Numbered from the stretch's first letter, positions 25,963 to 35,781 are shown. The stretch is DNA of 64,000 bases from Terrimonas sp964445775 (GCA_964445775.1 CAYUMH010000002.1:88410-152409), one strand, 5' to 3'. Made by a program: numbers and translations. Notes: generated by a model from the letters alone, not told the origin.

Positions 25963-26604
25963 ATGAAGACAATATATTACTGTTATGACGCGTATTGCGG
26001 CTGGTGTTATGGCTTTAGCGGGGTGATGAAAAAGCTGAGCGAAACCTATAAAGATCATTTTTACTTTGAGGTACTCAGCGGCGGCATGATCGTGGGAGAG
26101 CATGTAAAACCTATCAGCGCCATAGCCAGTTACATTAAAGAAGCCTACCCTACCGTAGAAGAAAGGACCGGTGTGAAGTTTGGTGAAGATTTTTTATGGC
26201 ATATCAATAACCCTGATAAAAGCGACTGGTACCTTAACTCGCTTAAACCCGCCATTGCCCTGTGCGTATTTAAAGATTATTATCCCGATAATCAGGTAGC
26301 TTTTGCTGCTGACCTGCAATATGCATTAAACTTTGAAGGCCGCGACCTGGACGATGATGAAGCCTACCGTCACTTACTGGAAAAATACACTATTAACCCG
26401 GAGGAGTTTTATACAAAACTAAAAAGCCCAGAATATAAAAAACTGGCCGAAGAGGAGTTTGAAATGTGTCGCCAATTAAAGGTGCGGGGCTTCCCCGCAG
26501 TGTTGTTACAGGCAAATGATAATAAGTTTTATATGCTGGGCAATGGTTATACCGATTACGATACCATGGACCAGCGTTTTAAACAGGTGCTGGAACTTGA
26601 ATAG
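25963..26604 (+). CDS. DsbA/FrnE-family thioredoxin-fold protein
   Basis: A 213-residue cytoplasmic protein (no signal peptide) with a CxxC redox pair CGWC at residues 12-15, a helical insertion (about 60-150) and a second thioredoxin-fold half with the cis-Pro region VRGFPAVLLQ. It fits the DsbA-like/FrnE group that reduces or isomerises cytosolic thiols or conjugates. Its partner is unknown. It ends at a strong bidirectional terminator. Confidence 0.88.
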   Translation: MKTIYYCYDAYCGWCYGFSGVMKKLSETYKDHFYFEVLSGGMIVGEHVKPISAIASYIKEAYPTVEERTGVKFGEDFLWHINNPDKSDWYLNSLKPAIALCVFKDYYPDNQVAFAADLQYALNFEGRDLDDDEAYRHLLEKYTINPEEFYTKLKSPEYKKLAEEEFEMCRQLKVRGFPAVLLQANDNKFYMLGNGYTDYDTMDQRFKQVLELE

Positions 26605-26611
26605 CAATTAT

Positions 26612-26650
26612 AAAAGCGCCCCTTTTGCTACTCAAAAGGGGCGCTTTTAT
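26612..26650. terminator. Bidirectional terminator
   Basis: A perfect 16-bp stem (AAAAGCGCCCCTTTTG and complement) with A and T tracts, between the DsbA-like gene and the converging GLPGLI gene. Confidence 0.9.
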
Positions 26651-26666
26651 TTAATCCACGTATCTT

Positions 26667-27464
26667 TTAACTGGTTCTGCCAAAACGCATGCCTCCGTTC
26701 TTCTGCATTTCATCCATTACTTTCTTCCTTTCCGCCTCATACTCGGCAAGTGTATGTTTTTTCTTGCCCTTCGGCGGTTTAATCGTATCCAGCTTTACTT
26801 TATCGGATACCGAAGTAGCTTTATATACAATACGGCCATTGCCATTGTCCAGCTCCAGGATCAGGCCGGGCAATTGCCCTTCGAAAGCGCTGGGGCCTGC
26901 AGCTATCGGTATCGCTGTTGTAAACCATGCCACTATCGGTAAAGTATCTACACTCTCTACTCTTTCAATTTTACCATCTACCATCGTTGTTTTAAAGCTT
27001 TTGGTAATACGCGATGTAGTCGCTTTCATGGCAGTATAACCGAGGATGGTCCTGGTTTCTCCGGTCATTTTCCAGTTCATGGTCCTGATACTGTCTTCCA
27101 CAATAAATGTTTTATCAAACAGTTCTCTTTTCTCCGTTTTTAACTTGGTATTAAAATCAGCAAACACAATATCACCGCCACCCATGGTAACGGAACGGAA
27201 CTGTACATTACCGCTACTCATTTCTGGTTCAGGGGCCTGCTCGGCTACCTGCCACAGCGATTGGTTATTGCCAAAACTCAGTTCAAAATAACTCGTCCGG
27301 CTCTTCGGTAACTCTATCCCTTCGGGTAAACCCTGTATCTGTATTTGCCCCTGCAACTGGGTTACCATTTCGTATTGTACAAAACCCGCTTTGGTTTGGG
27401 CCATGCTCACGGCAGTTAAAATTGTGGCAGCACCTGTTGCCAGTAAATGTCGTATCATATACAT
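26667..27464 (-). CDS. GLPGLI-family secreted protein
   Basis: A 265-residue protein with an N-terminal signal (ending SMAQ) and the GLPGLI hallmark in FEGQLPGLILELDNG. Upstream segments resemble the family (TRTILGYTAMKATT, AWFTTAIPIAAGPSAFEG). GLPGLI proteins are Bacteroidota-specific, secreted, of unknown function, often next to TonB-linked barrels. The C-terminus is Lys-rich. A second GLPGLI gene lies at 34863. Confidence 0.88.
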   Translation of the reverse strand: MYMIRHLLATGAATILTAVSMAQTKAGFVQYEMVTQLQGQIQIQGLPEGIELPKSRTSYFELSFGNNQSLWQVAEQAPEPEMSSGNVQFRSVTMGGGDIVFADFNTKLKTEKRELFDKTFIVEDSIRTMNWKMTGETRTILGYTAMKATTSRITKSFKTTMVDGKIERVESVDTLPIVAWFTTAIPIAAGPSAFEGQLPGLILELDNGNGRIVYKATSVSDKVKLDTIKPPKGKKKHTLAEYEAERKKVMDEMQKNGGMRFGRTS

Positions 27465-27528
27465 AAATTATTTGCTCCAAAGCTATCAGTAAGACATTAA
27501 CTGCCGGGTTAATACAGGTTAAAAGGGC

Positions 27529-27558
27529 TTGTATCGCAGCAATGGCGGCATACTTTTG
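27529..27558 (+). promoter_or_regulatory. Bacteroidota-type promoter for the kinase/regulator operon
   Basis: TTG at 27529-27531, 19-bp spacer, TACTTTTG at 27551-27558 (full match to TAnnTTTG). It lies about 95 bp before the histidine-kinase start, implying a leader of roughly 85 nt. Confidence 0.65.
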
Positions 27559-27652
27559 TAAAACAGTAATAAAAACATTAATTGTATTTTCAGGCAGTCT
27601 TATCTGCCGGTAACTGGTAAATGCCAGTAATAAAAGGCAACTCCTTCAAACA

Positions 27653-29332
27653 ATGAAAGCATCGTATTGGTATAAAATATTAGTGGTACTGGCCCTTGCG
27701 CTGGTAACAGGCTTCCAGGTTTACTGGTTAAAAGATACCTATAACCGGGAACGGCAGGCACTTACCGTAAAAACCAACGGCCTGTTCAACGAAATGGTCC
27801 GTGCCATGCAGGATTCAGCCCTCCAGGCCCGTTTACCGGTAGCCTTTACAAAAGATTCGGCCCGGAAAAAAAGGGCGAATATGAACCAGGTTGCCAGGAC
27901 CCGCCCGCAACCCAACGAAAAAGATATCAGGATCGCCCGGGTAGCTGCAGCATTACAACACCAGACCAAACAACAGGATAGCGTACCCGTACCCGGTAAT
28001 ATCATCATCACCTTCCGCAGTGATTCTATTTCATTCAACACAATGGATAAATCATTTTTCGATTCCCTCTCACCAGATAAAATAGGAAGAATAGTGGTGG
28101 ACAGGGGTAAAAGGTTAAAGGACTCCGCCGGGGCCCTGGCTTTCCGCGTTTTAGACTCCCTGAAACTTTTTCCCTTTAAAAAAGACAGTAATTACAAAAC
28201 TGTAAAAGCAAAACCACCTGTAAAAGGTGAAGTTTCCAATATACAGGTCAGTACTACCTGGCAAAGTACCGGCAAAAATACCCCGGCCGTTACTACCTAT
28301 TTAGAACCCAGGCAGATATCCTTTACGCTCGACTCCCTGTTTAAGGACCTGCTGAACGATACCATAGTGCATAGTTCATTTGCAAAACTTTTGACACAGG
28401 AAAAAATTCCGGTCGATTTTAAAGTGAACCATACAGACAGTACAGATAGCCTGCCGGCGAAAAGAGTTGTTCCTTTTTCCGGTCCTACCGATCAAAACAT
28501 GTACAAATTACAATTGGGAAACAATACCGGTTACCTGCTCAATAATATTAAACTGCCCATACTATTCTCTATCCTGCTGGTAGGTGTTACTGTTTTTTCA
28601 TTCTGGTTATTATACCGCAACTGGCAAAAACAAAAACGCCTTACCGATATCAAAAACGAATTCATCAGCAATATTACCCACGAACTAAAAACCCCTATTG
28701 CTACCGTTGGTGTTGCCATGGAGGCCCTGAGCAACTTTAATGCACTTAATAATCCCGAAAGGGCTAAAGAGTACATTGATATTTCCAAACAGGAGTTAAG
28801 CCGCCTGTCCCTGCTGGTAGATAAAGTATTAAAGCTCTCCATGTTCGAAAACCGGGAAATAGAGCTACAACAATCCCCGGTTGACCTGCGGGATATCACG
28901 CAGGAAGTGATCAGCTCCATGCGCCTGCAGATTGAAAAACGCAAAGCGGTATGCCAATTGGAGATCACCGGTAATGCCATTGTGAAAGGCGATAAAATGC
29001 ACCTGTTAAGCGTGGTATACAACTTACTGGACAATGCTTTAAAATACAGTACTGATAAACCCGTTGTGCATGTCAGCATCCGGGCAGATGAGCAGGATGT
29101 ACATTTACAGGTAAAGGATAATGGTATCGGCATACCCCCCGAATATACCGGCAAGATCTTCGACAAGTTTTTCCGGGTACCGCATGGCGATGTACATACG
29201 GCAAAAGGGTACGGACTGGGACTGAGTTATGTATGGCAGGTAGTACAAAAACATGGCGGCAGTATAGAAGTTTTTTCAAAACCGGGCGAGGGTACTACCT
29301 TTAGTATCCATTTACCCAAATTTTCAGCGTAA
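27653..29332 (+). CDS. Sensor histidine kinase
   Basis: A 559-residue two-pass membrane kinase. TM1 at about 8-26, a periplasmic sensor region of about 270 residues, TM2 at about 300-321. HisKA follows with phospho-acceptor His343 (SNITHELKTP), then an ATPase domain with N-box NLLDNALKYS, G1 DNGIGIP and G2 GYGLGLSYV. The periplasmic region is Lys/Ser/Thr-rich and resembles no known sensor fold. It overlaps the response regulator by one base (TAATG), so the two are translated together. Confidence 0.95.
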   Translation: MKASYWYKILVVLALALVTGFQVYWLKDTYNRERQALTVKTNGLFNEMVRAMQDSALQARLPVAFTKDSARKKRANMNQVARTRPQPNEKDIRIARVAAALQHQTKQQDSVPVPGNIIITFRSDSISFNTMDKSFFDSLSPDKIGRIVVDRGKRLKDSAGALAFRVLDSLKLFPFKKDSNYKTVKAKPPVKGEVSNIQVSTTWQSTGKNTPAVTTYLEPRQISFTLDSLFKDLLNDTIVHSSFAKLLTQEKIPVDFKVNHTDSTDSLPAKRVVPFSGPTDQNMYKLQLGNNTGYLLNNIKLPILFSILLVGVTVFSFWLLYRNWQKQKRLTDIKNEFISNITHELKTPIATVGVAMEALSNFNALNNPERAKEYIDISKQELSRLSLLVDKVLKLSMFENREIELQQSPVDLRDITQEVISSMRLQIEKRKAVCQLEITGNAIVKGDKMHLLSVVYNLLDNALKYSTDKPVVHVSIRADEQDVHLQVKDNGIGIPPEYTGKIFDKFFRVPHGDVHTAKGYGLGLSYVWQVVQKHGGSIEVFSKPGEGTTFSIHLPKFSA

Positions 29333-30024
29333 TGACACAGCCAGTAAAAGTTCTATACATTGAGGACGAAATGTTTTTAGGCAAAATTGTAAAGGAAAGC
29401 CTGGAAAGCCGGGGCTTTGAAGTACATATGGAAGATGATGGCGCCAAAGCCTTTGCCCTTTTTGAAAAAGTACAACCCGATATCTGCGTACTCGATGTAA
29501 TGCTACCCAATAAGGACGGCTTTGCCATCGCCGATGAGATCAGGGATGTAAATGAAGACATTCCTATTATCTTCCTGACAGCCAAAGTACAAACAGAGGA
29601 CGTGCTCAAAGGTTTCAATGCCGGCGGTAATGATTATATACGTAAGCCCTTCAGTATGGAGGAGCTGATCGTACGGATACAAAATGCATTGAAAATAAAA
29701 AGCAATACCCCGGCTGCTCCTCCCCAGGATGCTGTACCCCTGGGTAGTTACAAGTTTAATATAAAAAGGCAAACCTTAAGCCATAACAACGAGGAAAGAA
29801 AACTATCCTACCGCGAAAGCGAGTTATTGAAACTGTTGTACCAGCACCGCGATGCCATTATTGACCGCAGGGATATTTTAAATCTTTTATGGGGTAACGA
29901 CTCTTTTTTTAACAGCCGTAACCTCGATGTGTACATCACTAAACTGCGTGGTTTTTTAAAAGAAGACCACTCATTGGAAATTATAACCATTAAAGGAATC
30001 GGGTATAGGTTTGTAATGCCTTAG
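29332..30024 (+). CDS. OmpR/PhoB-family response regulator
   Basis: A 230-residue regulator. The receiver domain has an acidic pair ED (11-12), phospho-acceptor Asp55 (CVLDVMLPN) and Lys105 (RKPFS). A winged-helix Trans_reg_C domain (about 130-228) ends KLRGFLKEDHSLEIITIKGIG. It is partner of the overlapping kinase gene. Targets are unknown; the next small gene at 30057 is the nearest candidate. Confidence 0.95.
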   Translation: MTQPVKVLYIEDEMFLGKIVKESLESRGFEVHMEDDGAKAFALFEKVQPDICVLDVMLPNKDGFAIADEIRDVNEDIPIIFLTAKVQTEDVLKGFNAGGNDYIRKPFSMEELIVRIQNALKIKSNTPAAPPQDAVPLGSYKFNIKRQTLSHNNEERKLSYRESELLKLLYQHRDAIIDRRDILNLLWGNDSFFNSRNLDVYITKLRGFLKEDHSLEIITIKGIGYRFVMP

Positions 30025-30056
30025 TGCCTACCTTCACCTAAAGTTATCTGCAGTTT

Positions 30057-30359
30057 ATGAAACCAATGACCCGGTCAAAAGGAACCCTCATCATTTTTAT
30101 CCTGGTAATCGTTGTAGTAGCCTGGGTTACCAACCCCGGTATGGAAAGTTTTAAAACCCATTTCAGCAAAACTGCCGATCCCAAATCACCACCCATTATT
30201 CAACGGGTTGATTATAAGTTTTACTCCATTTACAATGTAACCTATTACGAGGCAAAACAAATACCCCAGCAAACGGCCAATGGTCAACCTGCCACAATTG
30301 CGGTGCCCGGCAAAACAGAAAAATATGTGGGCCTGTTTACCCGGTTTATAAAACTGTAA
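30057..30359 (+). CDS. Small single-pass membrane protein
   Basis: A 100-residue protein with one hydrophobic helix (about 9-24) and NPGMESFKTHF directly after it, then an extracytoplasmic tail ending YVGLFTRFIKL. Similar small proteins with a TNP motif after the helix and a C-terminal GLFG-like stretch exist in many bacteria. The family name is not certain. It follows the response regulator by 32 bp. Confidence 0.65.
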   Translation: MKPMTRSKGTLIIFILVIVVVAWVTNPGMESFKTHFSKTADPKSPPIIQRVDYKFYSIYNVTYYEAKQIPQQTANGQPATIAVPGKTEKYVGLFTRFIKL

Positions 30360-30560
30360 TACACCAGGGGCTCTCATCGTCCCGTTCGCTCATCAGCTAC
30401 AGTTCCCGCTGTACGCTGTACTCCGCCACAATCCCGCCTGCACAAAGCTTCAGCGGGGTGCCGCTGCCATCGGGCAGCCATTCAGCTATATATCGTTATG
30501 GCCTCCTTTACGGCTGTGGTATACAATTATTCCCGCCTGCAACCCCAAACACACCCCGTA
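30360..30560. repeat. Intergenic region with dispersed GGTGCCGCTGC repeat
   Basis: No gene. Bases about 30455-30476 (GGGGTGCCGCTGC followed by an A/C-ATCGGGCAG tail) match 53493-53515 at all but one base. Both copies are preceded by a C-rich, Tyr-codon-like CCCGCT...TAC segment and lie between genes in the same orientation. Confidence 0.65.
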
Positions 30561-30568
30561 TTCCGAAA

Positions 30569-30586
30569 TTTCGTATATTTACGAAA
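30569..30586. promoter_or_regulatory. BlaI-type operator upstream of the BlaI/M56 genes
   Basis: A perfect inverted repeat TTTCGTA-N4-TACGAAA, ending 11 bp before the start codon of the BlaI-like gene. The same half-sites with the same 4-bp spacing recur upstream of the GLPGLI operon at 35790-35805. It overlaps a TATATTTA promoter-like element, so binding would block transcription. Confidence 0.75.
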
Positions 30587-30597
30587 ACCTATAACAA

Positions 30598-30957
30598 ATG
30601 GAAAAACTCACGGCAAGTGAAGAGGAAGCAATGATCGCCATCTGGAAAACCGGCCCCGGCTTTGTAAAAGATTTTTTGCAGGCCATGGAAAACGCAGAAA
30701 TACCTTATACCACCCTTGCATCCGTTGTAAAAAACCTGGAGAAAAAAGGTTATGTAAAAAGCGAAAAATTTGCCAATGCCTACCGTTACTCCCCTATTAT
30801 AAAACAGGCCGATTACCGCAAACGGTATATGAAGGGCGTGGTAAGCAATTTTTTTCAAAGCTCTTATAAAGACCTGGTAACTTATTTTGCCAAGGATAAA
30901 AAAATATCTGCGGACGAGTTAAAAGATATTATCAAACTGATTGAAAAAGAAAAATAG
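30598..30957 (+). CDS. BlaI/MecI/CopY-family repressor
   Basis: A 119-residue winged-helix protein of normal family length. The N-terminal DNA-binding domain reads EEEAMIAIWKTGPGFVKDFL, YTTLASVVKNLEKKGYVKSE (recognition helix region), with a helical dimer tail (about 75-119). Family repressors bind inverted repeats and are inactivated by a membrane M56 protease, encoded 5 bp downstream. An inverted repeat sits over its own promoter, consistent with autorepression. Confidence 0.92.
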   Translation: MEKLTASEEEAMIAIWKTGPGFVKDFLQAMENAEIPYTTLASVVKNLEKKGYVKSEKFANAYRYSPIIKQADYRKRYMKGVVSNFFQSSYKDLVTYFAKDKKISADELKDIIKLIEKEK

Positions 30958-30962
30958 CTGTC

Positions 30963-32228
30963 ATGGAAAAACTGGGACTACTATTGCTAAAAGCAAACCT
31001 GGCCATCATTGTATTTACATTGTTCTATTGGCTCTTATTACGTAAAGTAACTTTTTACCGCATTAACCGGGTTTACCTGTTATTCGCCATCATATTTACT
31101 TTACTATTCCCTTTTATCGATATCAGTTTCTTTGGTCCAACACAACTGGCAGCACTGCCCGATATTATGCCCGGGGTACTCATACAGCCGCAAACAACAG
31201 GTAACAATGCCTGGTATTATGTAAGCCTTCTCTGGCTCACCGGCTTCTCCGCCTGCGCTATCCGTTTGTTTTTCCAGTTCTATTCCCTGTACAACCTGCA
31301 TCGCCAGTCTATCCCGGCCAATAAAACCAGTTATATCCGTGTGGTAAAAGACCAGATCAGTCCTTTCTCCTTTGGTCCCTACATTTATATTAATCCACAG
31401 CTGCACAGCCACGAACAACTGAATATTGTATTACTGCACGAGCAGATACATGTTAAACACAAACACACCCTGGATATTTTATTAGTGGAAATACTCCTGC
31501 TCATCAACTGGTTTAACCCCGCCAGCTGGTTATTAAGAAAAGCTGTGAAAGAAAACCTGGAATATGCCACCGACAACCAGGTACTTAAAAACGGGGTAAT
31601 GCCTAAGGAGTATCAATATCATTTATTAAGCACTACCTGCATAACGCCCGCTTTCACGGTACAAAACAGCTTTACCATTGCCGATCTTAAAAAACGTATC
31701 ATCCAGATGAATACGGAAAAAACATCCAGCAGCAGGTTGTTATCTTATTCCGTTATACCCGTTCTGTCCGGCTTGTTATTATTACTCAATAAACCCGTAC
31801 AGGACTTTGCCGAAGATGTTTTAGGCATTACTCCCGAAGCAGCCGTTACCACCACCCATGAAAATACAGTAAAAGAAAATGAACCGGGCACAGCTACTAC
31901 CACAAGCCAGGGTGCAGGTAATAAGAAAAAATATACTACCTACACATTCAAACCATTACAGGTGGCCGGTGAGGCCGGTAACCGTCAAATGGTCGATGTT
32001 CACGCTCCTGCTGCTTCCTCTCTCACCGCCAACATACAAAACAATACCAAACCCGTTTCCATGCAGCCTGCAGAAATTATTGTAACGGGTTATGCTTCGC
32101 CCAAAAAAGTCAGTCCTGCAACTGTACAGGGAGTCGAACTACCCGTTTCCGGTACTCCTAATGGAACACAACCGGTCAATAACCAGGTAAAAGTGGTGCA
32201 GGGTTTCCAGATGCCTCCTAAAAATTAA
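30963..32228 (+). CDS. BlaR1/M56-family membrane metallopeptidase
   Basis: A 421-residue protein with N-terminal membrane helices (about 5-25, 36-54, 87-108) and a zinc-binding HEQIH at residues 159-163 (LLHEQIHVKHKHT). NWFNPASWLLRKA and a further Glu in ENLEYATDNQV follow. A fourth helix lies near residue 265. There is no penicillin-binding sensor domain; instead the C-terminal about 130 residues are a Thr/Gln/Pro-rich extracytoplasmic tail containing EIIVTGYASP. The protein should cleave or release the BlaI partner on an envelope signal. The 3' end overlaps the converging barrel gene by 11 bp. Confidence 0.9.
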   Translation: MEKLGLLLLKANLAIIVFTLFYWLLLRKVTFYRINRVYLLFAIIFTLLFPFIDISFFGPTQLAALPDIMPGVLIQPQTTGNNAWYYVSLLWLTGFSACAIRLFFQFYSLYNLHRQSIPANKTSYIRVVKDQISPFSFGPYIYINPQLHSHEQLNIVLLHEQIHVKHKHTLDILLVEILLLINWFNPASWLLRKAVKENLEYATDNQVLKNGVMPKEYQYHLLSTTCITPAFTVQNSFTIADLKKRIIQMNTEKTSSSRLLSYSVIPVLSGLLLLLNKPVQDFAEDVLGITPEAAVTTTHENTVKENEPGTATTTSQGAGNKKKYTTYTFKPLQVAGEAGNRQMVDVHAPAASSLTANIQNNTKPVSMQPAEIIVTGYASPKKVSPATVQGVELPVSGTPNGTQPVNNQVKVVQGFQMPPKN

Positions 32229-34866
32229 ACGTACATTTTAACAACAGCATCCTGCCCCTGATATCATAATGGCTCAGCGATGAATAACTGGCATCCACTC
32301 TTAACAATTCATAACTGTTAATATTGGCAATATTAACACAGTCCAGTTCTATATCTGTCTTCCATTTCTTTACAGGATAACGCAGTTTTGTATCGGCAAA
32401 CCAGTAGTTCACGGCCGTATTACCACTGCTCCGGCTGTATATATTTCTTACCTGAAACTGGAACAACAGTCCCTTCAACACGGTAAGGCCGGTATTAAGC
32501 TGCTGGTCCAGTCTTTGCATATTATTATTGTTACCACCCTTTATACCCTGTTTCATAAAACTATAGGTATAGTTACCCGCATAGTTAATACTTATCCTGT
32601 TAAACAGTTTCTTATCTAACGAAAGGGAACTGTTAACAGAATGAAACTTTACCGGGATCAGCTCCTGGTTAATATATTGCTGCATCCTGGTAATACTGTA
32701 ATTATTTTTCAGCCCAAGGGTAGCTTTTAAAAAATATAAATACTTACTACCTCCTGCATACAATTGCCAGCTGCTGCGGGTATTAGGTATCTCCAGTAAA
32801 ATATTCCGCTTTATATCGCTGGTAATTTCTGTTGACAGCAAAGTATTGATATTGTCTTTGGTAAAAGACAGACCCCCGTTTAAAAACAACATTTGCAAAG
32901 TGCGCTGAATACTATAGCCCACACCGGCTGAATGACCGGAGCGCTCCTGCAATGGCGCGTTGTTTGCCTGTAGCGACCGGTAATTGGTTAGTATAACACC
33001 CCGGTACACCGTATGCATATCCGATAAACTATTTTTGTAATTATAAGAGGCGGTAAAGGTTTCCTGTGTATTCACATACCATTTATAACTCAGGGAAGGA
33101 TTTACCCAAAACCGGTTATAAGTTTCCGATAATGTATACTCCCGCTGCCGGTAGTGAATAGCTTGTACGGTTACCGGGATGCTGATCCCTAATTCATATT
33201 GATTGGCTTTTACCCAGCTGTAATCGGCGCTTATAATACCCCGGTACCGGTTCCAGGTAAGGTTATTACCCACATCACCCTGGTATTTATTCCAGTTACC
33301 ATTATTTTGCTGTAAGGACAGGTCACTGTCCAGTTGCCGGTTCTCCTGCAACAGGGCCAGTTTATATTGGTGCCTGAACCTGTTTTTACTAAACAGGTAA
33401 CTGGCCTGCGCATGGTTTTGTAAAACGGTTATCCTTGCCTCCTGTAACAATGACTGGTATGGCAGGGCATCATTCAACAACCCGGTATGTAAACCATCGT
33501 CTATCCATAACCGTTGCGGGCGCCGGCCATAATTCAGGTTCCAGGTAAACTCCATTATGCCATTTGTCTTCAATGCCGGTATAAAATGAAATTCATTACC
33601 AAGGGCAAACTGTCTGCCTGATAATCGCTGACCCAAGGTAGCGGACTGTGTAAGCAGGGAACTGTACTCCCTTGTGTCGTTCAACTCTGCACTGGTCCGG
33701 TTATTCAGGTAATATTTTTCTTTATTGGCCTGGATATTAAAACTGCCGTTCAGCATCCAGGGTTTCCTTGTCATGTATAACTGTTCAAAATACCCGATGG
33801 TATCGGATGCGGTAAACAACTGTGTCTGGTTATAATAATTCACCTCCTGTTTATCTCTAAAAGCCTGTACATTGGTCCTGAACTGTATGGCATCTTTATT
33901 CTTGATCAGGTAATTAATATTGGCCAGGCCCGATTGGTTGATATAATAATTTCGCCGGGGCAGATCAGGGTCACCCGCTGTACCTGACGATAATATTTCT
34001 GAAAGGGAAGGCGTTTCTGTATTGCCGGGTAATGCCAGCCGGGCTATTTCATTGCGGTAATCCTCGCCTGTATTATTTACTTTTAAGCTGTTGATGGTCT
34101 TTACCTTTTTATTCAACATCATAATATTCATATTGGCTGTGTACAATGACGGTAAGCCTGCGCCCGCCATTCCCAGCCCGGTTAGTTTCCAGCTGTTCTC
34201 ATCCTTCAGCACCAGGTTCAGGCCAATATTATCTGTTGGCTTTTTATTCTTCAATACCTGTATGGGCTGGTGGTTCTGTATGATCTCTATGGTTTCTATC
34301 AGCTCTTTTTTAATCACTTTGGTAGCAGCACTGTAACGGCCATCCATCAGGTCATCTCCGCCCGTATATAAATTCCCAATCTTTTTCCCGTTAAAGTATA
34401 TGGTGCCATCTTCCGCTATATCTATGCCGGGCATACGTTTCATTACATCCTGTATGGTCCTGTCCTCCTCCTGTGCAAAAAATGCCACGTTATACCGTAT
34501 GGTGTCACCTTTCTGAGTAATGGGTCTTTGCATCACCGTTACTTCATTCAGCGACTGAACCGATTCTTTTAACAGGAAATCATACACCAGCCTGTTTTTT
34601 ACTACAGGCTGGTGCTCGGTTATATAACTGATATGTTTTACGGTTATTACCAGGCTATCATTTGCACCGGCAGGCAGCGCCATACTATAATGACCATTGG
34701 TATTGGTATGGCCAAATTGCACCACCAATCCTTTACCGGTTGTGAGTAAAACATTCGCTCCTTTTACCGGCAGATCCTTTTCATCTTTTACAGTACCCTG
34801 TACTACCTGCGCCTGTACACCATTACAGCATAATAATAAAATAAAGAGGCGGGCTAATCCTTTCAT
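32218..34866 (-). CDS. TonB-receptor-like outer-membrane beta-barrel protein
   Basis: An 882-residue outer-membrane protein. Signal peptide ending VQAQ, CarboxypepD_reg-like domain (about 22-105, VQGTVKDEKDLPVKGANVLL), plug-like region (RTIQDVMKRMPGIDIAEDGT, then YFNGKKIGNLYTGGDDLMDGR), and a long barrel ending LLLKCTFNF with a terminal Phe. It overlaps the upstream GLPGLI gene by 4 bp (ATGA), so the pair is translationally coupled and probably works as one surface unit. Ligand unknown. Confidence 0.88.
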   Translation of the reverse strand: MKGLARLFILLLCCNGVQAQVVQGTVKDEKDLPVKGANVLLTTGKGLVVQFGHTNTNGHYSMALPAGANDSLVITVKHISYITEHQPVVKNRLVYDFLLKESVQSLNEVTVMQRPITQKGDTIRYNVAFFAQEEDRTIQDVMKRMPGIDIAEDGTIYFNGKKIGNLYTGGDDLMDGRYSAATKVIKKELIETIEIIQNHQPIQVLKNKKPTDNIGLNLVLKDENSWKLTGLGMAGAGLPSLYTANMNIMMLNKKVKTINSLKVNNTGEDYRNEIARLALPGNTETPSLSEILSSGTAGDPDLPRRNYYINQSGLANINYLIKNKDAIQFRTNVQAFRDKQEVNYYNQTQLFTASDTIGYFEQLYMTRKPWMLNGSFNIQANKEKYYLNNRTSAELNDTREYSSLLTQSATLGQRLSGRQFALGNEFHFIPALKTNGIMEFTWNLNYGRRPQRLWIDDGLHTGLLNDALPYQSLLQEARITVLQNHAQASYLFSKNRFRHQYKLALLQENRQLDSDLSLQQNNGNWNKYQGDVGNNLTWNRYRGIISADYSWVKANQYELGISIPVTVQAIHYRQREYTLSETYNRFWVNPSLSYKWYVNTQETFTASYNYKNSLSDMHTVYRGVILTNYRSLQANNAPLQERSGHSAGVGYSIQRTLQMLFLNGGLSFTKDNINTLLSTEITSDIKRNILLEIPNTRSSWQLYAGGSKYLYFLKATLGLKNNYSITRMQQYINQELIPVKFHSVNSSLSLDKKLFNRISINYAGNYTYSFMKQGIKGGNNNNMQRLDQQLNTGLTVLKGLLFQFQVRNIYSRSSGNTAVNYWFADTKLRYPVKKWKTDIELDCVNIANINSYELLRVDASYSSLSHYDIRGRMLLLKCTFNF

Positions 34867-35750
34867 TTTAACTCCAATGTATTTTTAGCTACTACTTTTC
34901 CTCTTTTCTTTTTTTCCTCTAATAATTTCGCTACGGCATCTCCTGAATGAAACTGGCCACGGCTGTCCCTGAACCGCACGGCAACATCACCGCTTACGCC
35001 CGACTGGGCCTGTACAATACCGGAAGGGTTATCGTCAAATGCGCTTTTTGCTTTCATAACAGCTTCACTTTTTACTTTTACCATGGGCTTGGAGCTTTCA
35101 TTACAGGTAAGTTCTTTAGGCTGGGCCAGGGCAATTTGTTTAAACAGGAAAAAAACTTCTTGTTTATCATCGTAGGCTTCCAGTATTACACCCGGCAAAC
35201 CGTTTAACTTCCAGGGTCCCACGGAAAACGGCAGGTCACTGGTAAACCATGCCGTATAATTTCTGCCTGCATAGGTGGCAGTAGCCTGCTGGCAGGTATA
35301 TCCTCCGATTGTTTTGGTAACAGCTGTTACTGTCCAGTTTATCACCGGGAATTTTTCTTCCACTTCATAACCGGCTAAACCAACCGACTCGTACCGGGTT
35401 AGTTTTTTTTCAGCAGGGTTTTGCGCCAGGTACCAGGTGGTAATACCCCAGTCGCTTACAACCGCCATTGGTCTGCCGGTATATACCCTGGTAACACCTC
35501 CACCTGAGGGTGGCGGGGGCGTTGCTTCTCTTGGCTCTATTACCGCCGAAAAAGGATAACCACCATAATAAGTGCTGGTTTTACCTATACGTAATACCAA
35601 TTCTTCATTATGAAGCGTATCCGGTTTCTGTTTGTCAATAATATGTATAAACGAATAAGCCACTTTTGCCACCAGCGGCTCCGGTGTTTGAGCTTTTGCA
35701 ACAATAACAAAGGGGACTAGTACTGTAAGGGTTAAAATTTGTTTGAGCAT
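34863..35750 (-). CDS. GLPGLI-family secreted protein
   Basis: A 295-residue secreted protein (signal MLKQILTLTVLVPFVIVAKAQ) with the family motif LNGLPGVILEAYD, preceded by AWFTSDLPFSVGPW and VTKTIGGYTCQQATATYAG. It is the first gene of a two-gene operon with the barrel gene. Overlapping BlaI-like operators lie 32-55 bp upstream of its start, placing it in the regulon of the nearby BlaI/M56 pair. Function unknown. Confidence 0.88.
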   Translation of the reverse strand: MLKQILTLTVLVPFVIVAKAQTPEPLVAKVAYSFIHIIDKQKPDTLHNEELVLRIGKTSTYYGGYPFSAVIEPREATPPPPSGGGVTRVYTGRPMAVVSDWGITTWYLAQNPAEKKLTRYESVGLAGYEVEEKFPVINWTVTAVTKTIGGYTCQQATATYAGRNYTAWFTSDLPFSVGPWKLNGLPGVILEAYDDKQEVFFLFKQIALAQPKELTCNESSKPMVKVKSEAVMKAKSAFDDNPSGIVQAQSGVSGDVAVRFRDSRGQFHSGDAVAKLLEEKKKRGKVVAKNTLELK

Positions 35751-35781
35751 ACATGCAAGTTTTACGATTATTTCATAAATA

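Noticed and set aside
28531..29166. 211-codon frame antisense to the histidine kinase
   Set aside because: It mirrors the codon pattern of the well-supported kinase gene; no domain is seen in it.
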